Assembly (NCBI RefSeq): GCF_014384885.1
Contig: NZ_JACRST010000008.1
Coordinates: 37,558 to 101,557 of the forward strand
Length of the DNA stretch: 64,000 nt
Source: Ligaoa zhengdingensis
Lineage (GTDB): Bacteria; Bacillota; Clostridia; Oscillospirales; Ruminococcaceae
Direction: 5' to 3'
The notes under the pieces are model-generated. The model did no database searches. It had not been told where the DNA came from and saw nothing but the letters and a program-made list of their open reading frames with translations. The position numbers and the translations under genes are program-made. Positions 9,167-17,895 of this stretch are shown here, piece by piece. Each line of letters starts with the position of its first letter. Position 1 is the stretch's first letter.

Positions 9167-11043
9167 AATGTGCCTCCTGTCCACAGCGGTTCCAAAACGG
9201 TTTCCTCCTGCGCATCGGGCAGATCCTCCCAGCGGGACAGCTGTTCGTTCGCCCAGTATTGAAAGCTGCTGCGCAGCAGGATGATCTCCTCCCGCGGGTC
9301 GTCAAACCCGGGAATAAAGGTGCAGAGCGGTTCTCCGTCCGCCGCACGGCAGCGGTCCCGCCGCAATTCGTCGTAGCTTTCCGCAGGGATTATCCTGGCA
9401 TAATTGAGCTGACAGAGCAGCGCGAGCAGTTGGCCATGGCCTTCCAGCGAGGATTTCGTCGCATACAGGGAATACCCGTTGTCCGCGGTCACCTCAGAAA
9501 CGCTAAAACGCCGCAGAAAAGCGCCCAGCCGCTCGGTCGCGCCGCCCTCGCCGGGGCAGAACATCAGGCAGCCGTACACCTGCCGCGCGAACAGCGCCTC
9601 GTTGTTCACCACCTGCTTGGTTCGGGTCAGCGTATGCACCGGCCTTTCGCGGCGGGTGACCAGGGAAAACAGGATGGTGAGCAGGTCGATGAGCGCCGCC
9701 ATCAACAGGCAGAAGCGCGCCATACCCGCGGTATCCGCCGCCGTCAGATTCACCAAAGGAAGCAGGTAAAGATCGTGGATGAGATACTCAGCGGCGTCTG
9801 CCGAGAGGTCCGCTTCCGGCGAAAGGGTATTGATGATTGATATCGCCCGCAGCACCTGGGTATCCAGCTCGCTTTTAAGCTCCATCGCGGTTTCCTCGGT
9901 CGCCTTTCCCCCATCCAGTTCCTCGGCGATCCGCTCAAACGGCTGGAGCAGGGGTTGTCCCACATAGGTGAGTCCCACACGCAGACGCGCCAACGCCTCC
10001 CCAAGATCACCTCCGGCATAGCCCAGCTCCCGTCCGATCATGCCGAGCTGGGAGAAAACCGCTTCTGTGCTGTCGGGCAGGCTACCGCTCTCCAGCGCAT
10101 CGGCGAACCTTTCCTCAAGCGCTGCTCGAAGCGCCCCAGCCGACGCCGCAAAGTCCTCCCCCGCGCCGCCCGCATATTGATCCGCAAGTTTTCCCACGGT
10201 GGATTCCAGCGTATTCAGTCGGCTGGTGCAGGACGCAAGCGCCTCGGCAAACTCCGCCTGGCTCTCAAAGCCATACTTGCCCAATATCGCCTGCTGGTTG
10301 GCGGAGTATTCTATCCCACTGTTCTGGGCGACGCTCGACAGGTAGGCGTTGTAAGCGGCCACATAATCCTCATAGCGGCTGTAATTGGCCCGGTTGGGGG
10401 TGCTGATCTGGCTGGACAGCCCCGCGCCCACCCCCGAAAGCTCCTCCTGGCAGCTCTCCAGTCTCGCCTGTTCCATCGCCAGCTCGGTCTGGCCGCGTGT
10501 CAAGGTGTCAAACAGCGCATCCATCCGGTTTCGCACATCCGACGTGATCCCCGCCTGAATCTGGTCATAGCGACCGGTCAGATCGCGGCTGATCTCCTCG
10601 TAGCGGGTCTCCAGATAGTGCTGCGGCGGGTTGACCGTGTTATAAACGCCGATGTAGCTGTAATAGGTGGAGCATGCCGTAGCGATCAACAGCACCACCA
10701 CCCGCATCGGAGCAATTTTATCGCGCAGAGAATTGCTCAAGAAATATACCGTACATTGAATGGCGAGCGCAAACAACAGCGGCGCCAAAAAGAAGACGCC
10801 CCCCAAATAGACCCGTGCGCCGTTCCAGGTGGTAATGAAGGAGATCAACTGCAAAAACAGTGTGACCACCGCCACCATCGTGAGCAGCGAATGGGTTCCA
10901 AAGACGCCGCTTCCCGTCTCCTGTTCCCCCAAAAAGGCCGCTTTTTCTTCCGCCCGCCCGCCTTTTGGGGGATGAATCCCAGAAAAGGAGGAAAGCCATC
11001 CCTTCAGGCTCCATCCTTTCCGTCTCTTTTCCTGTTGTTCCAT
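9163..11043 (-). CDS. Unknown large membrane protein with coiled-coil domain
   Basis: 626 residues from the ATG at 11043 (AAAGGACGGG upstream). A basic, Lys/Arg-rich N-terminus is followed by three hydrophobic segments (about 50-75, 80-105 and 115-135). A long soluble segment of about 280 residues is rich in Ala, Glu, Gln and Leu and probably partly coiled coil. Another membrane segment (about 435-460) precedes a C-terminal domain of about 160 residues. The topology resembles a membrane-anchored sensor or scaffold, but no kinase, GGDEF, HAMP or transport motif is visible, so no function is assigned. It forms a two-gene transcription unit with the coupled membrane protein downstream. Confidence 0.75.
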   Translation of the reverse strand: MEQQEKRRKGWSLKGWLSSFSGIHPPKGGRAEEKAAFLGEQETGSGVFGTHSLLTMVAVVTLFLQLISFITTWNGARVYLGGVFFLAPLLFALAIQCTVYFLSNSLRDKIAPMRVVVLLIATACSTYYSYIGVYNTVNPPQHYLETRYEEISRDLTGRYDQIQAGITSDVRNRMDALFDTLTRGQTELAMEQARLESCQEELSGVGAGLSSQISTPNRANYSRYEDYVAAYNAYLSSVAQNSGIEYSANQQAILGKYGFESQAEFAEALASCTSRLNTLESTVGKLADQYAGGAGEDFAASAGALRAALEERFADALESGSLPDSTEAVFSQLGMIGRELGYAGGDLGEALARLRVGLTYVGQPLLQPFERIAEELDGGKATEETAMELKSELDTQVLRAISIINTLSPEADLSADAAEYLIHDLYLLPLVNLTAADTAGMARFCLLMAALIDLLTILFSLVTRRERPVHTLTRTKQVVNNEALFARQVYGCLMFCPGEGGATERLGAFLRRFSVSEVTADNGYSLYATKSSLEGHGQLLALLCQLNYARIIPAESYDELRRDRCRAADGEPLCTFIPGFDDPREEIILLRSSFQYWANEQLSRWEDLPDAQEETVLEPLWTGGTL

Positions 11044-11202
11044 GGTATCCCGTCCTTTCGCAGTGTGCAAAACATGCAGGGCCGCATTTTTATCATCATA
11101 CCGGATCTTTCTTACGAGCGGGGCGCGGCCTTTCTTACGATATTCTTACGATTTTTCTTTTTATAAGACGACGAAAACCTTCCAGTATCTTCAAATTAGG
11201 GA

Positions 11203-11238
11203 CAAAAAATCACCGTGGATCCAAGCTCCACGGTGATT
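11203..11238 (-). terminator. Intrinsic terminator of the GntR/lipoprotein operon
   Basis: A 12-bp stem (AATCACCGTGGA paired with TCCACGGTGATT) is followed on the minus strand by a run of T (11203-11209). It lies just after the lipoprotein stop. Confidence 0.85.
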
Positions 11239-11245
11239 GCGGCGG

Positions 11246-12166
11246 TTAGAAATCGTCGTTGATGCCGTATCCGTCCTCGCCGAACACCGGCGGGATAACC
11301 TCAAGCTCGAGGTCGGGCAGCGGTCCATACTCCGCTTCGTAGCTGCGCCTCTCTGCGGCCAACTGCCGTTCCAGTGCGAAGCGGTCAGGACGGCCGGGCT
11401 GCGGCAGCTGCTTTGGGGCGCGCGCCGGGCCGTCCACCGGACATGGGTGCATGAGATAGTCCGCTTCAACCTCTTCCACCTGCTCTTCGGTGAGACCGCC
11501 GTAGCGGATCATCGATTCCCCCCAGCGGTGATCCGCCATCATCGTCTCGTCCGATTTGAGAAAGTAGCGGTAAGTGATGGTACCGCCCCGCATCACGTTC
11601 TGCTCCAACTGCGGGTCCAGATGATACCACCGCCCATCGAGGCGCACCATCGTCCAGGCGTGATCCACAAATCCGCCGTACACCGATATGGTCAACCCCG
11701 GCAGGTACTCCGCTTCGTATCCCAGCTCGCGCAGCAGCACCGTCAACGCCGCCGCGTAATCCTCGCAGGAACCCACCCCGAACAGCAGCGGGCTGAGGGC
11801 GCGGTTGTGCAGGTAGTCGAGCGGTGCATCGGGCACCGGCTCGCGGTAGCGCCAGGCATCCAACCCCACCGGCGGGCCGAACACGGTGTTGACGATCAGA
11901 TACTCATACGCCGCGCAAATCCGCTCGATTCCGGGCGGATGCTCCCGCTCAATCTGCTCTGCAACCGCCCGGGCAGCCTCCAGGACACAGTTACTTTCCT
12001 CTTGAAGCGATTCTTCCGGCGAGGGGGATGCCTCCGAAAAAGAGAAAGCCGGCCCGGCGGCCTCTTCCCGCAGTGCGGAAGGGGCGGCCGATTCCGGCGG
12101 TCGGGCGCAACCGGCGCACAGCAGCGCCGACAGTCCCGCAACAAAAACAGTTTGGAGCAGTTTCAT
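11246..12166 (-). CDS. Transglutaminase-like lipoprotein
   Basis: 306 residues. Signal peptide MKLLQTVFVAGLSALLCAGC contains the lipobox, so Cys20 should be lipidated and the protein anchored outside the membrane. A Pro/Glu/Ser linker leads to a transglutaminase-like domain with the expected triad in order: Cys in GSCEDYAAAL, His in DHAWTMV and Asp in YHLDPQLE. Bacterial relatives are mostly thiol proteases or cross-linkers of cell-wall or surface proteins; which one applies is unknown. The gene lies 17 bases after a GntR regulator and is followed by a terminator, so the two form a bicistronic unit. Confidence 0.85.
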   Translation of the reverse strand: MKLLQTVFVAGLSALLCAGCARPPESAAPSALREEAAGPAFSFSEASPSPEESLQEESNCVLEAARAVAEQIEREHPPGIERICAAYEYLIVNTVFGPPVGLDAWRYREPVPDAPLDYLHNRALSPLLFGVGSCEDYAAALTVLLRELGYEAEYLPGLTISVYGGFVDHAWTMVRLDGRWYHLDPQLEQNVMRGGTITYRYFLKSDETMMADHRWGESMIRYGGLTEEQVEEVEADYLMHPCPVDGPARAPKQLPQPGRPDRFALERQLAAERRSYEAEYGPLPDLELEVIPPVFGEDGYGINDDF

Positions 12167-12183
12167 GGGCGGACCTCTCCATT

Positions 12184-12933
12184 TTAGAATTTTTTGCGCA
12201 GCATGGTGAAGTCGAAAAAGTCGGTGTAAAACTCCAGCGACCGCATCACCGGACGGCTCAGCTTACAGTACCCCACCTCGTCGAGCAGGATGAGCGCCTG
12301 TTTGGGCTGCACGTTCAGCTTGGAACGGATAAATTCATCCGCATTGGTGGCCGACACCTTGGAGATGCTGGTGGTGATGATCAATCCGCAATATTTATCC
12401 AGCAGGTCAAAAACCGGCTGCGACCAGTCGAGGTCGGTGTAATCGACCTTGCCGAACAGCTCGTAAGGCAGGTAATCAATCGAGTAGATGCAGGGGGTCT
12501 GACCGGCGAGCACCCGCTTTTCGCAGACGATCAGCCGCGAGCCCTCGTCCACACACAGCAGCTCGGCGGTCTTCTCATCGGCATACTCCAGCCGCAGGCG
12601 GATACTGTCCGAATGTGGGCGGTATCCGGAGTTCTCGATCAGCTCGTTGTATTCCAGCTTGAGGTCGAACCGGTTGGTGAGGTTGACGATATCCCGGCAG
12701 ATGACCGTACCGATGCCCCGCACCCGCTCGATAAAGCCCTCCCGCTCGATATCGGAGAGCGCGTCGCGGATGACCGTGCGCGATACGCCGAGGCGCTCCG
12801 CAAGCTCCACCTCAGAGGGAAGTTTTTCGCTGTTTGCAAAAATCCCCTGCTTTATCTCCTTCATCAGCAGGGCGCTCACCTGTGCCGACATCAGCTTGCC
12901 GCCAAAATGGGGCAGCTCATAATGATCCGCCAT
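12184..12933 (-). CDS. GntR-family regulator, HutC type (UTRA domain)
   Basis: 249 residues. The start at 12933 follows AAGGGGGATCGGGACG. Residues about 12-80 form the winged helix (LPSEVELAERLGVSRTVIRDAL, then GFIERVRGIGTVI). The rest fits a UTRA ligand-binding domain (ADEKTAELLCVDEGSRLIVCEKRVLAGQTPCIYSIDYLP). HutC-type members bind small sugars, amines or organic acids, but the ligand here is unknown. Its promoter is flanked by an inverted pair of similar 16-base motifs, consistent with autoregulation. The only downstream co-transcribed gene is the transglutaminase-like lipoprotein. Confidence 0.88.
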   Translation of the reverse strand: MADHYELPHFGGKLMSAQVSALLMKEIKQGIFANSEKLPSEVELAERLGVSRTVIRDALSDIEREGFIERVRGIGTVICRDIVNLTNRFDLKLEYNELIENSGYRPHSDSIRLRLEYADEKTAELLCVDEGSRLIVCEKRVLAGQTPCIYSIDYLPYELFGKVDYTDLDWSQPVFDLLDKYCGLIITTSISKVSATNADEFIRSKLNVQPKQALILLDEVGYCKLSRPVMRSLEFYTDFFDFTMLRKKF

Positions 12934-13006
12934 CGTCCCGATCCCCCTTTGCGTCCATCGGTTCAAACGGTTCTTATCAGAACCCTGGAAATGCGATAAG
13001 ATAGAA

Positions 13007-13102
13007 TTACAATTGGTATGACTTTCAGCCAAATTCCGCTGCGATGGAGTCAGCGGCTTCAGCCTTTTTCTCCATTATAGTCTAAAGTCATACAAATTAC
13101 AA
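13007..13102 (-). promoter_or_regulatory. GntR promoter with inverted operator-like motifs
   Basis: Promoter: -35 TTGTAA (13097-13102), 17-base spacer, -10 TATAAT (13074-13079), minus strand. The motif GTCATACAAATTACAA covers the -35 region (13087-13102, plus strand). A similar copy, GTCATACCAATTGTAA, lies inverted in the leader at 13007-13022. Paired copies around a regulator's own promoter suggest repressor binding and looping. Confidence 0.55.
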
Positions 13103-13291
13103 CCAATTCCGCGAAAAAGGAGGGAAGCGTGCAGATCCAGCCGGCCTGCCCCACGCAGTGACTGCCGCCGGCCAAAAGGAGGCGACGCGCAGATTAATCA
13201 ACAAAAAAGCCGCGGAATTGACAAACCGAATCTGTCATTACGTAAAAATTTTCCGGGATGAAAAAATCGCAGGAAAAATCCATCAAAACAT

Positions 13292-13299
13292 GTTATAAT
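13292..13299 (+). promoter_or_regulatory. Extended -10 promoter of pyrBI
   Basis: TGTTATAAT is a consensus extended -10 element about 48 bases before the pyrB start. No good -35 lies 17 bases upstream, as is common for extended -10 promoters. Confidence 0.45.
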
Positions 13300-13346
13300 C
13301 AGAGGCGGTAAAAAGGATTTTGCTGCAAGCTATCGGAGGAGAAAAC

Positions 13347-14267
13347 ATGAAGCATCTGATCGATCCCCTGGACCTCTCGGTGGAAGAAATCGCCGAACTG
13401 CTCGATGTGGCGAGCGACATCGAAAAAAATCCTCAAAAGTACGCCGAAGTCTGCCGCGGCAAGAAGCTGGCGACCCTGTTTTATGAGCCCAGCACCCGTA
13501 CCCGCCTGAGCTTTGAAGCGGCCATGCTCAACCTGGGCGGCAGCATCCTGGGCTTTTCCTCGGCTGATTCCAGCTCCGCTTCCAAGGGGGAAAGCGTGGC
13601 CGACACCATCCGCGTGGTGTCCTGCTATGCGGACATCTGCGCGATGCGCCACCCCAAGGAGGGCGCGCCCAAGGTCGCGTCCGCGTATGCAGGCATCCCG
13701 GTTATCAACGCAGGCGATGGCGGCCATCAACATCCCACCCAGACCCTGACCGACCTGCTCACCATCCGTTCCCTCAAAGGCCGGCTGGATCATCTCACCA
13801 TCGGCCTGTGCGGCGACCTCAAATTTGGCCGCACGGTGCATTCCCTCATCAAATCTCTCGCCCGCTATTCCGATATCCGCTTCGTCCTCATTTCACCTGA
13901 GGAGCTGCGGGTGCCGGACTACATCCGCGAGGAGGTGCTGCGCGCCAAGAACATCCCCTTTGTGGAGGTAGAGAGGATGGAAGAGGTCCTGCCGGAATTG
14001 GACATCCTCTACATGACCCGCGTGCAGCGCGAACGCTTCTTCAACGAGGAGGATTACGTCCGGTTGAAGGATAGTTACATCCTCGACCGCCAGAAGCTCA
14101 GCCTGGCCAGCAAGGAGATGTTTATCCTGCATCCGCTGCCCCGCGTCAACGAAATTTCCACCGAGGTGGACAACGACCCGCGCGCTGCCTACTTTAAACA
14201 GGCGCAGTACGGCGTGTATGTGCGCATGGCGCTGATCCTCAAACTTTTGGGATTGGAGGTGGACTGA
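13347..14267 (+). CDS. pyrB: Aspartate carbamoyltransferase, catalytic subunit
   Basis: 306 residues, start after GGAGGAGAAAAC. The enzyme condenses carbamoyl phosphate and aspartate to N-carbamoyl aspartate, the committed step of de novo pyrimidine synthesis in the cytosol. The carbamoyl-phosphate loop FYEPSTRTRLSFE is present, as are HPTQTLTDL and the late HPLPRVNEI. Length fits the family. pyrI begins one base after the pyrB stop, so the product should be the E. coli-like dodecamer with regulatory chains rather than the pyrI-less Bacillus form. Confidence 0.97.
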   Translation: MKHLIDPLDLSVEEIAELLDVASDIEKNPQKYAEVCRGKKLATLFYEPSTRTRLSFEAAMLNLGGSILGFSSADSSSASKGESVADTIRVVSCYADICAMRHPKEGAPKVASAYAGIPVINAGDGGHQHPTQTLTDLLTIRSLKGRLDHLTIGLCGDLKFGRTVHSLIKSLARYSDIRFVLISPEELRVPDYIREEVLRAKNIPFVEVERMEEVLPELDILYMTRVQRERFFNEEDYVRLKDSYILDRQKLSLASKEMFILHPLPRVNEISTEVDNDPRAAYFKQAQYGVYVRMALILKLLGLEVD

Positions 14268-14268
14268 G

Positions 14269-14694
14269 ATGCTCAATGTGGATAGTCTAAACAAAGGCGT
14301 GGTCATCGACCACATCCACGCGGGAAAGGCGATGGAAATCTACCGTTACCTCAACCTCGACCGCCTCGATTGCAGCGTGGCGATCATCAAAAATGCCCGC
14401 AGCCACAAGATGGGTCGGAAGGACATCATCAAAATCGACGAAAATATCGACATCAATCTGGATGTGCTCGGATTCATCGATCCGGACATCACGGTGAACA
14501 TCATCAACGAGGGAGGGCTCATCGAAAAGCGCAAGCTCAAACTCCCCGAACAGGTAATCAACGTGATCAAATGCAAAAATCCCCGCTGTATCACTTCAGT
14601 GGAACAGGAAATACAGCACATTTTTAAGCTGGCCGACGCAGAAAAGGGGGTCTACCGCTGCATTTACTGCGAGCAGGAGCACCAGCGGAAATAA
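14269..14694 (+). CDS. pyrI: Aspartate carbamoyltransferase, regulatory subunit
   Basis: 141 residues. It binds the nucleotide effectors and carries the zinc site that holds catalytic trimers together. The N-terminal part shows the allosteric domain (GVVIDHIHAGKAMEIYRYL). The C-terminal zinc ligands are CKNPRC followed by CIYC. A ribosome binding site (GGAGGTGG) lies inside the end of pyrB, so the two genes are co-translated. CTP/UTP inhibition and ATP activation are known for the family; the response of this enzyme is not deduced. Confidence 0.96.
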   Translation: MLNVDSLNKGVVIDHIHAGKAMEIYRYLNLDRLDCSVAIIKNARSHKMGRKDIIKIDENIDINLDVLGFIDPDITVNIINEGGLIEKRKLKLPEQVINVIKCKNPRCITSVEQEIQHIFKLADAEKGVYRCIYCEQEHQRK

Positions 14695-14729
14695 CCCATG
14701 CTCAAAATTATGCTCAGGAGGAATCAATC

Positions 14730-15107
14730 ATGGCAAATCAGGTCATCACAGCCAAAAACGCGCCCGCTGCAGTGGGGCCCTATTCCCACGCCGTGCTCGC
14801 AGACAACACCCTTTACACCTCCGGCCAGTTGGGCCTGGACCCCGCCACCGGGGCGCTGCCTGAAGGTGTTTGCGCCCAAGCGGAAGCGGCGCTGAAAAAT
14901 CTCGGCGCGGTGCTCGCTGCCGCCGGCATGGACTATTGCGATGTGGTCAAGACCACGGTATTTCTGGCCGACATGGACGATTTTGCAGCGATCAACGCGA
15001 TCTATGCCGGCTACTTCAAAGCCGACTGCCCCGCTCGTTCCTGTGTACAGGTGGCCGCATTGCCCAAGGGCGCTTTGTTCGAGATCGAAGCGATCGCGGT
15101 AAAATAA
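14730..15107 (+). CDS. ridA: RidA-family enamine/imine deaminase
   Basis: 125 residues, the usual length for the Rid family, which hydrolyses reactive 2-aminoacrylate and related enamines formed by PLP enzymes. Signature parts are APAAVGPYSHAV, YTSGQLGLDP, the internal TVFLADMDDFAAIN and the C-terminal PARSCVQVAALPKGALFEIEA, with the substrate-binding Arg in PARS. A clear AGGAGG site precedes the start. It follows pyrI by 35 bases and ends at a terminator, so it is probably the third gene of the pyr transcript. RidA beside pyrBI is a recurrent arrangement in several bacteria. Confidence 0.93.
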   Translation: MANQVITAKNAPAAVGPYSHAVLADNTLYTSGQLGLDPATGALPEGVCAQAEAALKNLGAVLAAAGMDYCDVVKTTVFLADMDDFAAINAIYAGYFKADCPARSCVQVAALPKGALFEIEAIAVK

Positions 15108-15118
15108 AACAATATAAG

Positions 15119-15150
15119 AGACGCCCCCTGCCGCAGCGGGGGCGTCTTTT
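15119..15150 (+). terminator. Terminator of pyrB-pyrI-ridA
   Basis: AGACGCCCCC pairs with GGGGGCGTCT over a 9-base loop and is followed by TTTTC. It also separates the convergent alcohol dehydrogenase gene. Confidence 0.85.
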
Positions 15151-15152
15151 CA

Positions 15153-16316
15153 TTATCGATAGGATTTTTCCAGGATAGAGACGATCTCAGGGACCGAAAG
15201 CTGATAGCGGTCCACCTCGAACAGACCGCCCATTGTATCCAATGCGTGATGCGCCGCCTTCTCCATCTCGTCCGCCTGGATGCCGTAATCGCTCATTTTG
15301 AGGTTGTCGACCCCGCAGGCCTTTTGCAGGTCGGCCAGCGCCTCGACAAAATCCTCGGGCTTATCGGCGTCGGCCTTGCCCAGCGCCTTGGCCATCGCCA
15401 CAAAGCGCTCAGGGCAAACCTTGGCGGAGAACAGGCGGTAATACTCCAGCGAGACCATGATGAGGCCCGCGCCGTGCGGCAGATCGGGATGGAAGCCACT
15501 CAGCGCGTGCTCGAGCGAATGCTCGGAAGTGCAGCCCGAGGCGGTCTCCACCATACCCGCAAGGGTGTTGGCCAGCGCCACCATCTCGCGCGCCTCCGCG
15601 TCGCTGCCGTCCTTCACCGCGCGGGGCAGGTAGCTGCCGATCAATTCGATCGCTTTGAGCGCATACAGATCGCTCAGTGTGTTGGCAGTTTTGTTGATAT
15701 AACCCTCGGTGGAATGGAACAGCGCGTCAAACCCCTGGTAAGCGGTGAGGTGCGCAGGTACCGTCATCATCAGGTCGGGATCGATGATCGAAAAATAAGG
15801 GAAGGTGCAGTCCCATCCGCCGCCGATCTTCTCGCCGCCGTCCTCCTTGGTGATCACCGTCCAGGGGTCAGCCTCGGTGCCAGTGCCCGCTGTGGTGGTG
15901 ATTGCGATGACCGGCAGCGCCTTCTCCACCGGCTGTCCCTTGCCGCTGCCGCCCGAGATATAATCCCAGTAGTCACCCGGATTGACCGCCATGACGGCGA
16001 TCGCCTTGGCCGAGTCGATGCTGCTCCCTCCGCCAAGGCCGATGACAAAGTCGCACCCCTCTGCTTTGCAGAGAGCCGCGCCCTCCATCACATGACTTTT
16101 GATGGGGTTGGGCAGAATCTTATCGAACAATACATAGCTCGCGCCATTTTTCTCTAACTGCTCGGTTACGCGGTCGAGATAACCATACTTCCGCATGGAG
16201 GTACCCGCGGAGATGACGATCAGCGCCTTCTTGCCGGGCAGACGCTCCGTCCCCAAGCGCTCGATGGCCCCTTTGCCGAAAAACAGCCGGGCCGGCATGT
16301 AATAAGCAAAATTCAT
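15153..16316 (-). CDS. Iron-containing alcohol dehydrogenase
   Basis: 387 residues, full length for the group III family. It should reduce aldehydes or ketones to alcohols with NAD(P)H. The nucleotide-binding GLGGGSSIDSAKA is present. Candidate metal ligands are the Asp and His of GFDALFHSTE, His in SLEHALSGFHPD and His in DLPHGAGL. The overall sequence resembles butanol-dehydrogenase-like members (YhdH/BdhA type), but substrate specificity cannot be read from sequence. It is a single gene. Its promoter has an extended -10 (TGCTATAAT at 16394-16402, minus strand), and its weak -35 position falls in a palindrome. Confidence 0.92.
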   Translation of the reverse strand: MNFAYYMPARLFFGKGAIERLGTERLPGKKALIVISAGTSMRKYGYLDRVTEQLEKNGASYVLFDKILPNPIKSHVMEGAALCKAEGCDFVIGLGGGSSIDSAKAIAVMAVNPGDYWDYISGGSGKGQPVEKALPVIAITTTAGTGTEADPWTVITKEDGGEKIGGGWDCTFPYFSIIDPDLMMTVPAHLTAYQGFDALFHSTEGYINKTANTLSDLYALKAIELIGSYLPRAVKDGSDAEAREMVALANTLAGMVETASGCTSEHSLEHALSGFHPDLPHGAGLIMVSLEYYRLFSAKVCPERFVAMAKALGKADADKPEDFVEALADLQKACGVDNLKMSDYGIQADEMEKAAHHALDTMGGLFEVDRYQLSVPEIVSILEKSYR

Positions 16317-16393
16317 GGTAAACGCCCCTTTCCACTTCTTTAAATGAAAAATTTTTTATCAGGCAGAGATTTCCATAAAGTCCTGATGGATTT

Positions 16394-16402
16394 ATTATAG
16401 CA
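16394..16402 (-). promoter_or_regulatory. Extended -10 promoter of the alcohol dehydrogenase gene
   Basis: TGCTATAAT on the minus strand. The -35 position lies inside the palindrome at 16414-16433, which may therefore be an operator. Confidence 0.5.
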
Positions 16403-16413
16403 TAAATCGGGCC

Positions 16414-16470
16414 AAAAGCGGAACTCCGCTTTTGCAATCGTCACAAACGATTGTCCGCCCTGTGGGCGGA
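16414..16470. repeat. Three back-to-back palindromes
   Basis: AAAAGCGGA/TCCGCTTTT (16414-16433), CAATCGT/ACGATTG (16435-16453) and TCCGCCC/GGGCGGA (16454-16470) lie one after another between divergent genes. There is no long T tract, so they are not ordinary terminators. Confidence 0.7.
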
Positions 16471-16500
16471 GCCCCTTTCCGCTGAAAACAACAGCGCCAT

Positions 16501-16529
16501 TTGAAATCAGATAAATTTTGTATTATGAT
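16501..16529 (+). promoter_or_regulatory. Promoter of cca
   Basis: -35 TTGAAA (16501-16506), 17-base spacer, -10 TATGAT (16524-16529). It lies 31 bases before the start codon. Confidence 0.75.
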
Positions 16530-16560
16530 AAGGAACAATAACAGACGAGGAGGTGAACGG

Positions 16561-17895
16561 ATGGAGCTTGCCATTCCACGGGGTGTACGGGCCCTGATGA
16601 ACCGGCTGGAACGGCACGGATACGAGGCGTATGTGGTGGGCGGCTGCGTGCGCGACAGCATACTCGGCCGGATGCCGCACGACTGGGATGTGACCACCTC
16701 CGCCCTGCCCCACCAGGCGATGGCCGCTCTCGAAGGCCACCGGATGTTTGAAACCGGGCTACAACACGGCACGATCACCGTTCTGACTGACGACGGGCCG
16801 GTGGAGGTGACCACCTACCGGGTGGACGGCGCCTATTCGGACAACCGGAGGCCGGACAAGGTCCGCTTCACCCCCAGCCTGCGGGAGGATCTTGCCCGCC
16901 GCGATTTTACGATCAACGCCCTGGCCTATCATCCAGGAAGCGGGCTGGTGGACTGTTTCGGCGGCGAAGAGGACTTGCGGCGCCGGTTGATCCGCTGCGT
17001 GGGCGACCCCGACCGCCGCTTTCACGAGGACGCGCTGCGCATCCTGCGCGGCCTGCGCTTCGCCTCCGCACTCGGCTTTTCGCTGGAACGGCACACCGCT
17101 GACAGCCTCACCCGCAACCGCGCCCTGCTCGGCCGTATCGCCTCCGAGCGCATCCGTGACGAGCTCGTCGGACTGCTGTGCGGGGCCGGGGTGCTCCCCA
17201 TCCTGCTGGATTATGTCCCCGTCATCACACAGGTGATCCCTGAGCTCACCCCCACTGTGGGATTCGACCAAAACAACCCCTATCACATCTACACAGTCTA
17301 TGAACACACCGCACATGCGGTTGCTGCGGTTGCGCCCCGGCCGGAGCTTCGCCTGACCATGCTGCTGCACGACGCCGGCAAGCCCGCTACCTGCACCGAG
17401 GATGCGGACGGCCGCCGGCATTTTTACGGGCATCCGAAGGTTAGCGCGGCGGTGGCGCGTGAAGTGCTGCACCGCCTGCGGTTTGACAACGCCACCATCG
17501 CCCGGGTTGTAAAGCTGGTCGAAATTCACGACTGCAATCTGGAGCCGACCGAGCGGTGCGTGCTGCGCCAGCTCAACCGGCTCGGCGAAGAGGTATTTCG
17601 CGAGCTGCTGCTGGTCAAGCTGGCCGACAACGCAGCTCAGAGCGAATACGCGCAGGGCTGGACCCGCACAGTGCGCGAAATCGAGCCGATTCTGGAACGG
17701 GTTTTGACCGAACAGCGCTGTTTTTCCCTGAAGGACCTCGCGGTCGATGGGACGGACCTGTTGCGCGCCGGCATACCAGCAGGTCCCGCGGTCGGCCAGG
17801 AACTGCAGCGGCTGTTGGACCTGGTGCTGGACGGTGCGTGCGAAAACGACCGCGACGCGCTGCTCGCACAGATACCGCAGTGGAAAGAATACTAA
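16561..17895 (+). CDS. cca: CCA-adding tRNA nucleotidyltransferase with HD domain
   Basis: 444 residues, start after GAGGAGGTG. It adds or repairs the 3' CCA of tRNAs. The class II catalytic head shows VVGGCVRDSILGRMPHDWDV, where the two Asp of DWD bind metal; then RRDFTINALAY, the nucleotide-binding motif EDALRILRGLRF, and a C-terminal HD-type segment TMLLHDAGKP. It is monocistronic with its own promoter. The stop overlaps the convergent gene by four bases. Full CCA activity rather than A-only or CC-only activity is assumed. Confidence 0.93.
   Translation: MELAIPRGVRALMNRLERHGYEAYVVGGCVRDSILGRMPHDWDVTTSALPHQAMAALEGHRMFETGLQHGTITVLTDDGPVEVTTYRVDGAYSDNRRPDKVRFTPSLREDLARRDFTINALAYHPGSGLVDCFGGEEDLRRRLIRCVGDPDRRFHEDALRILRGLRFASALGFSLERHTADSLTRNRALLGRIASERIRDELVGLLCGAGVLPILLDYVPVITQVIPELTPTVGFDQNNPYHIYTVYEHTAHAVAAVAPRPELRLTMLLHDAGKPATCTEDADGRRHFYGHPKVSAAVAREVLHRLRFDNATIARVVKLVEIHDCNLEPTERCVLRQLNRLGEEVFRELLLVKLADNAAQSEYAQGWTRTVREIEPILERVLTEQRCFSLKDLAVDGTDLLRAGIPAGPAVGQELQRLLDLVLDGACENDRDALLAQIPQWKEY

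Larger units (their letters stand above)
12934..13346. other. Divergent intergenic region, GntR and pyrB promoters
   Basis: This 413-base stretch holds the GntR promoter with its inverted motif pair and the pyrB extended -10 element, described separately. I see no gene or further structured RNA in it. No PyrR-type attenuator is apparent before pyrB. Confidence 0.6.
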
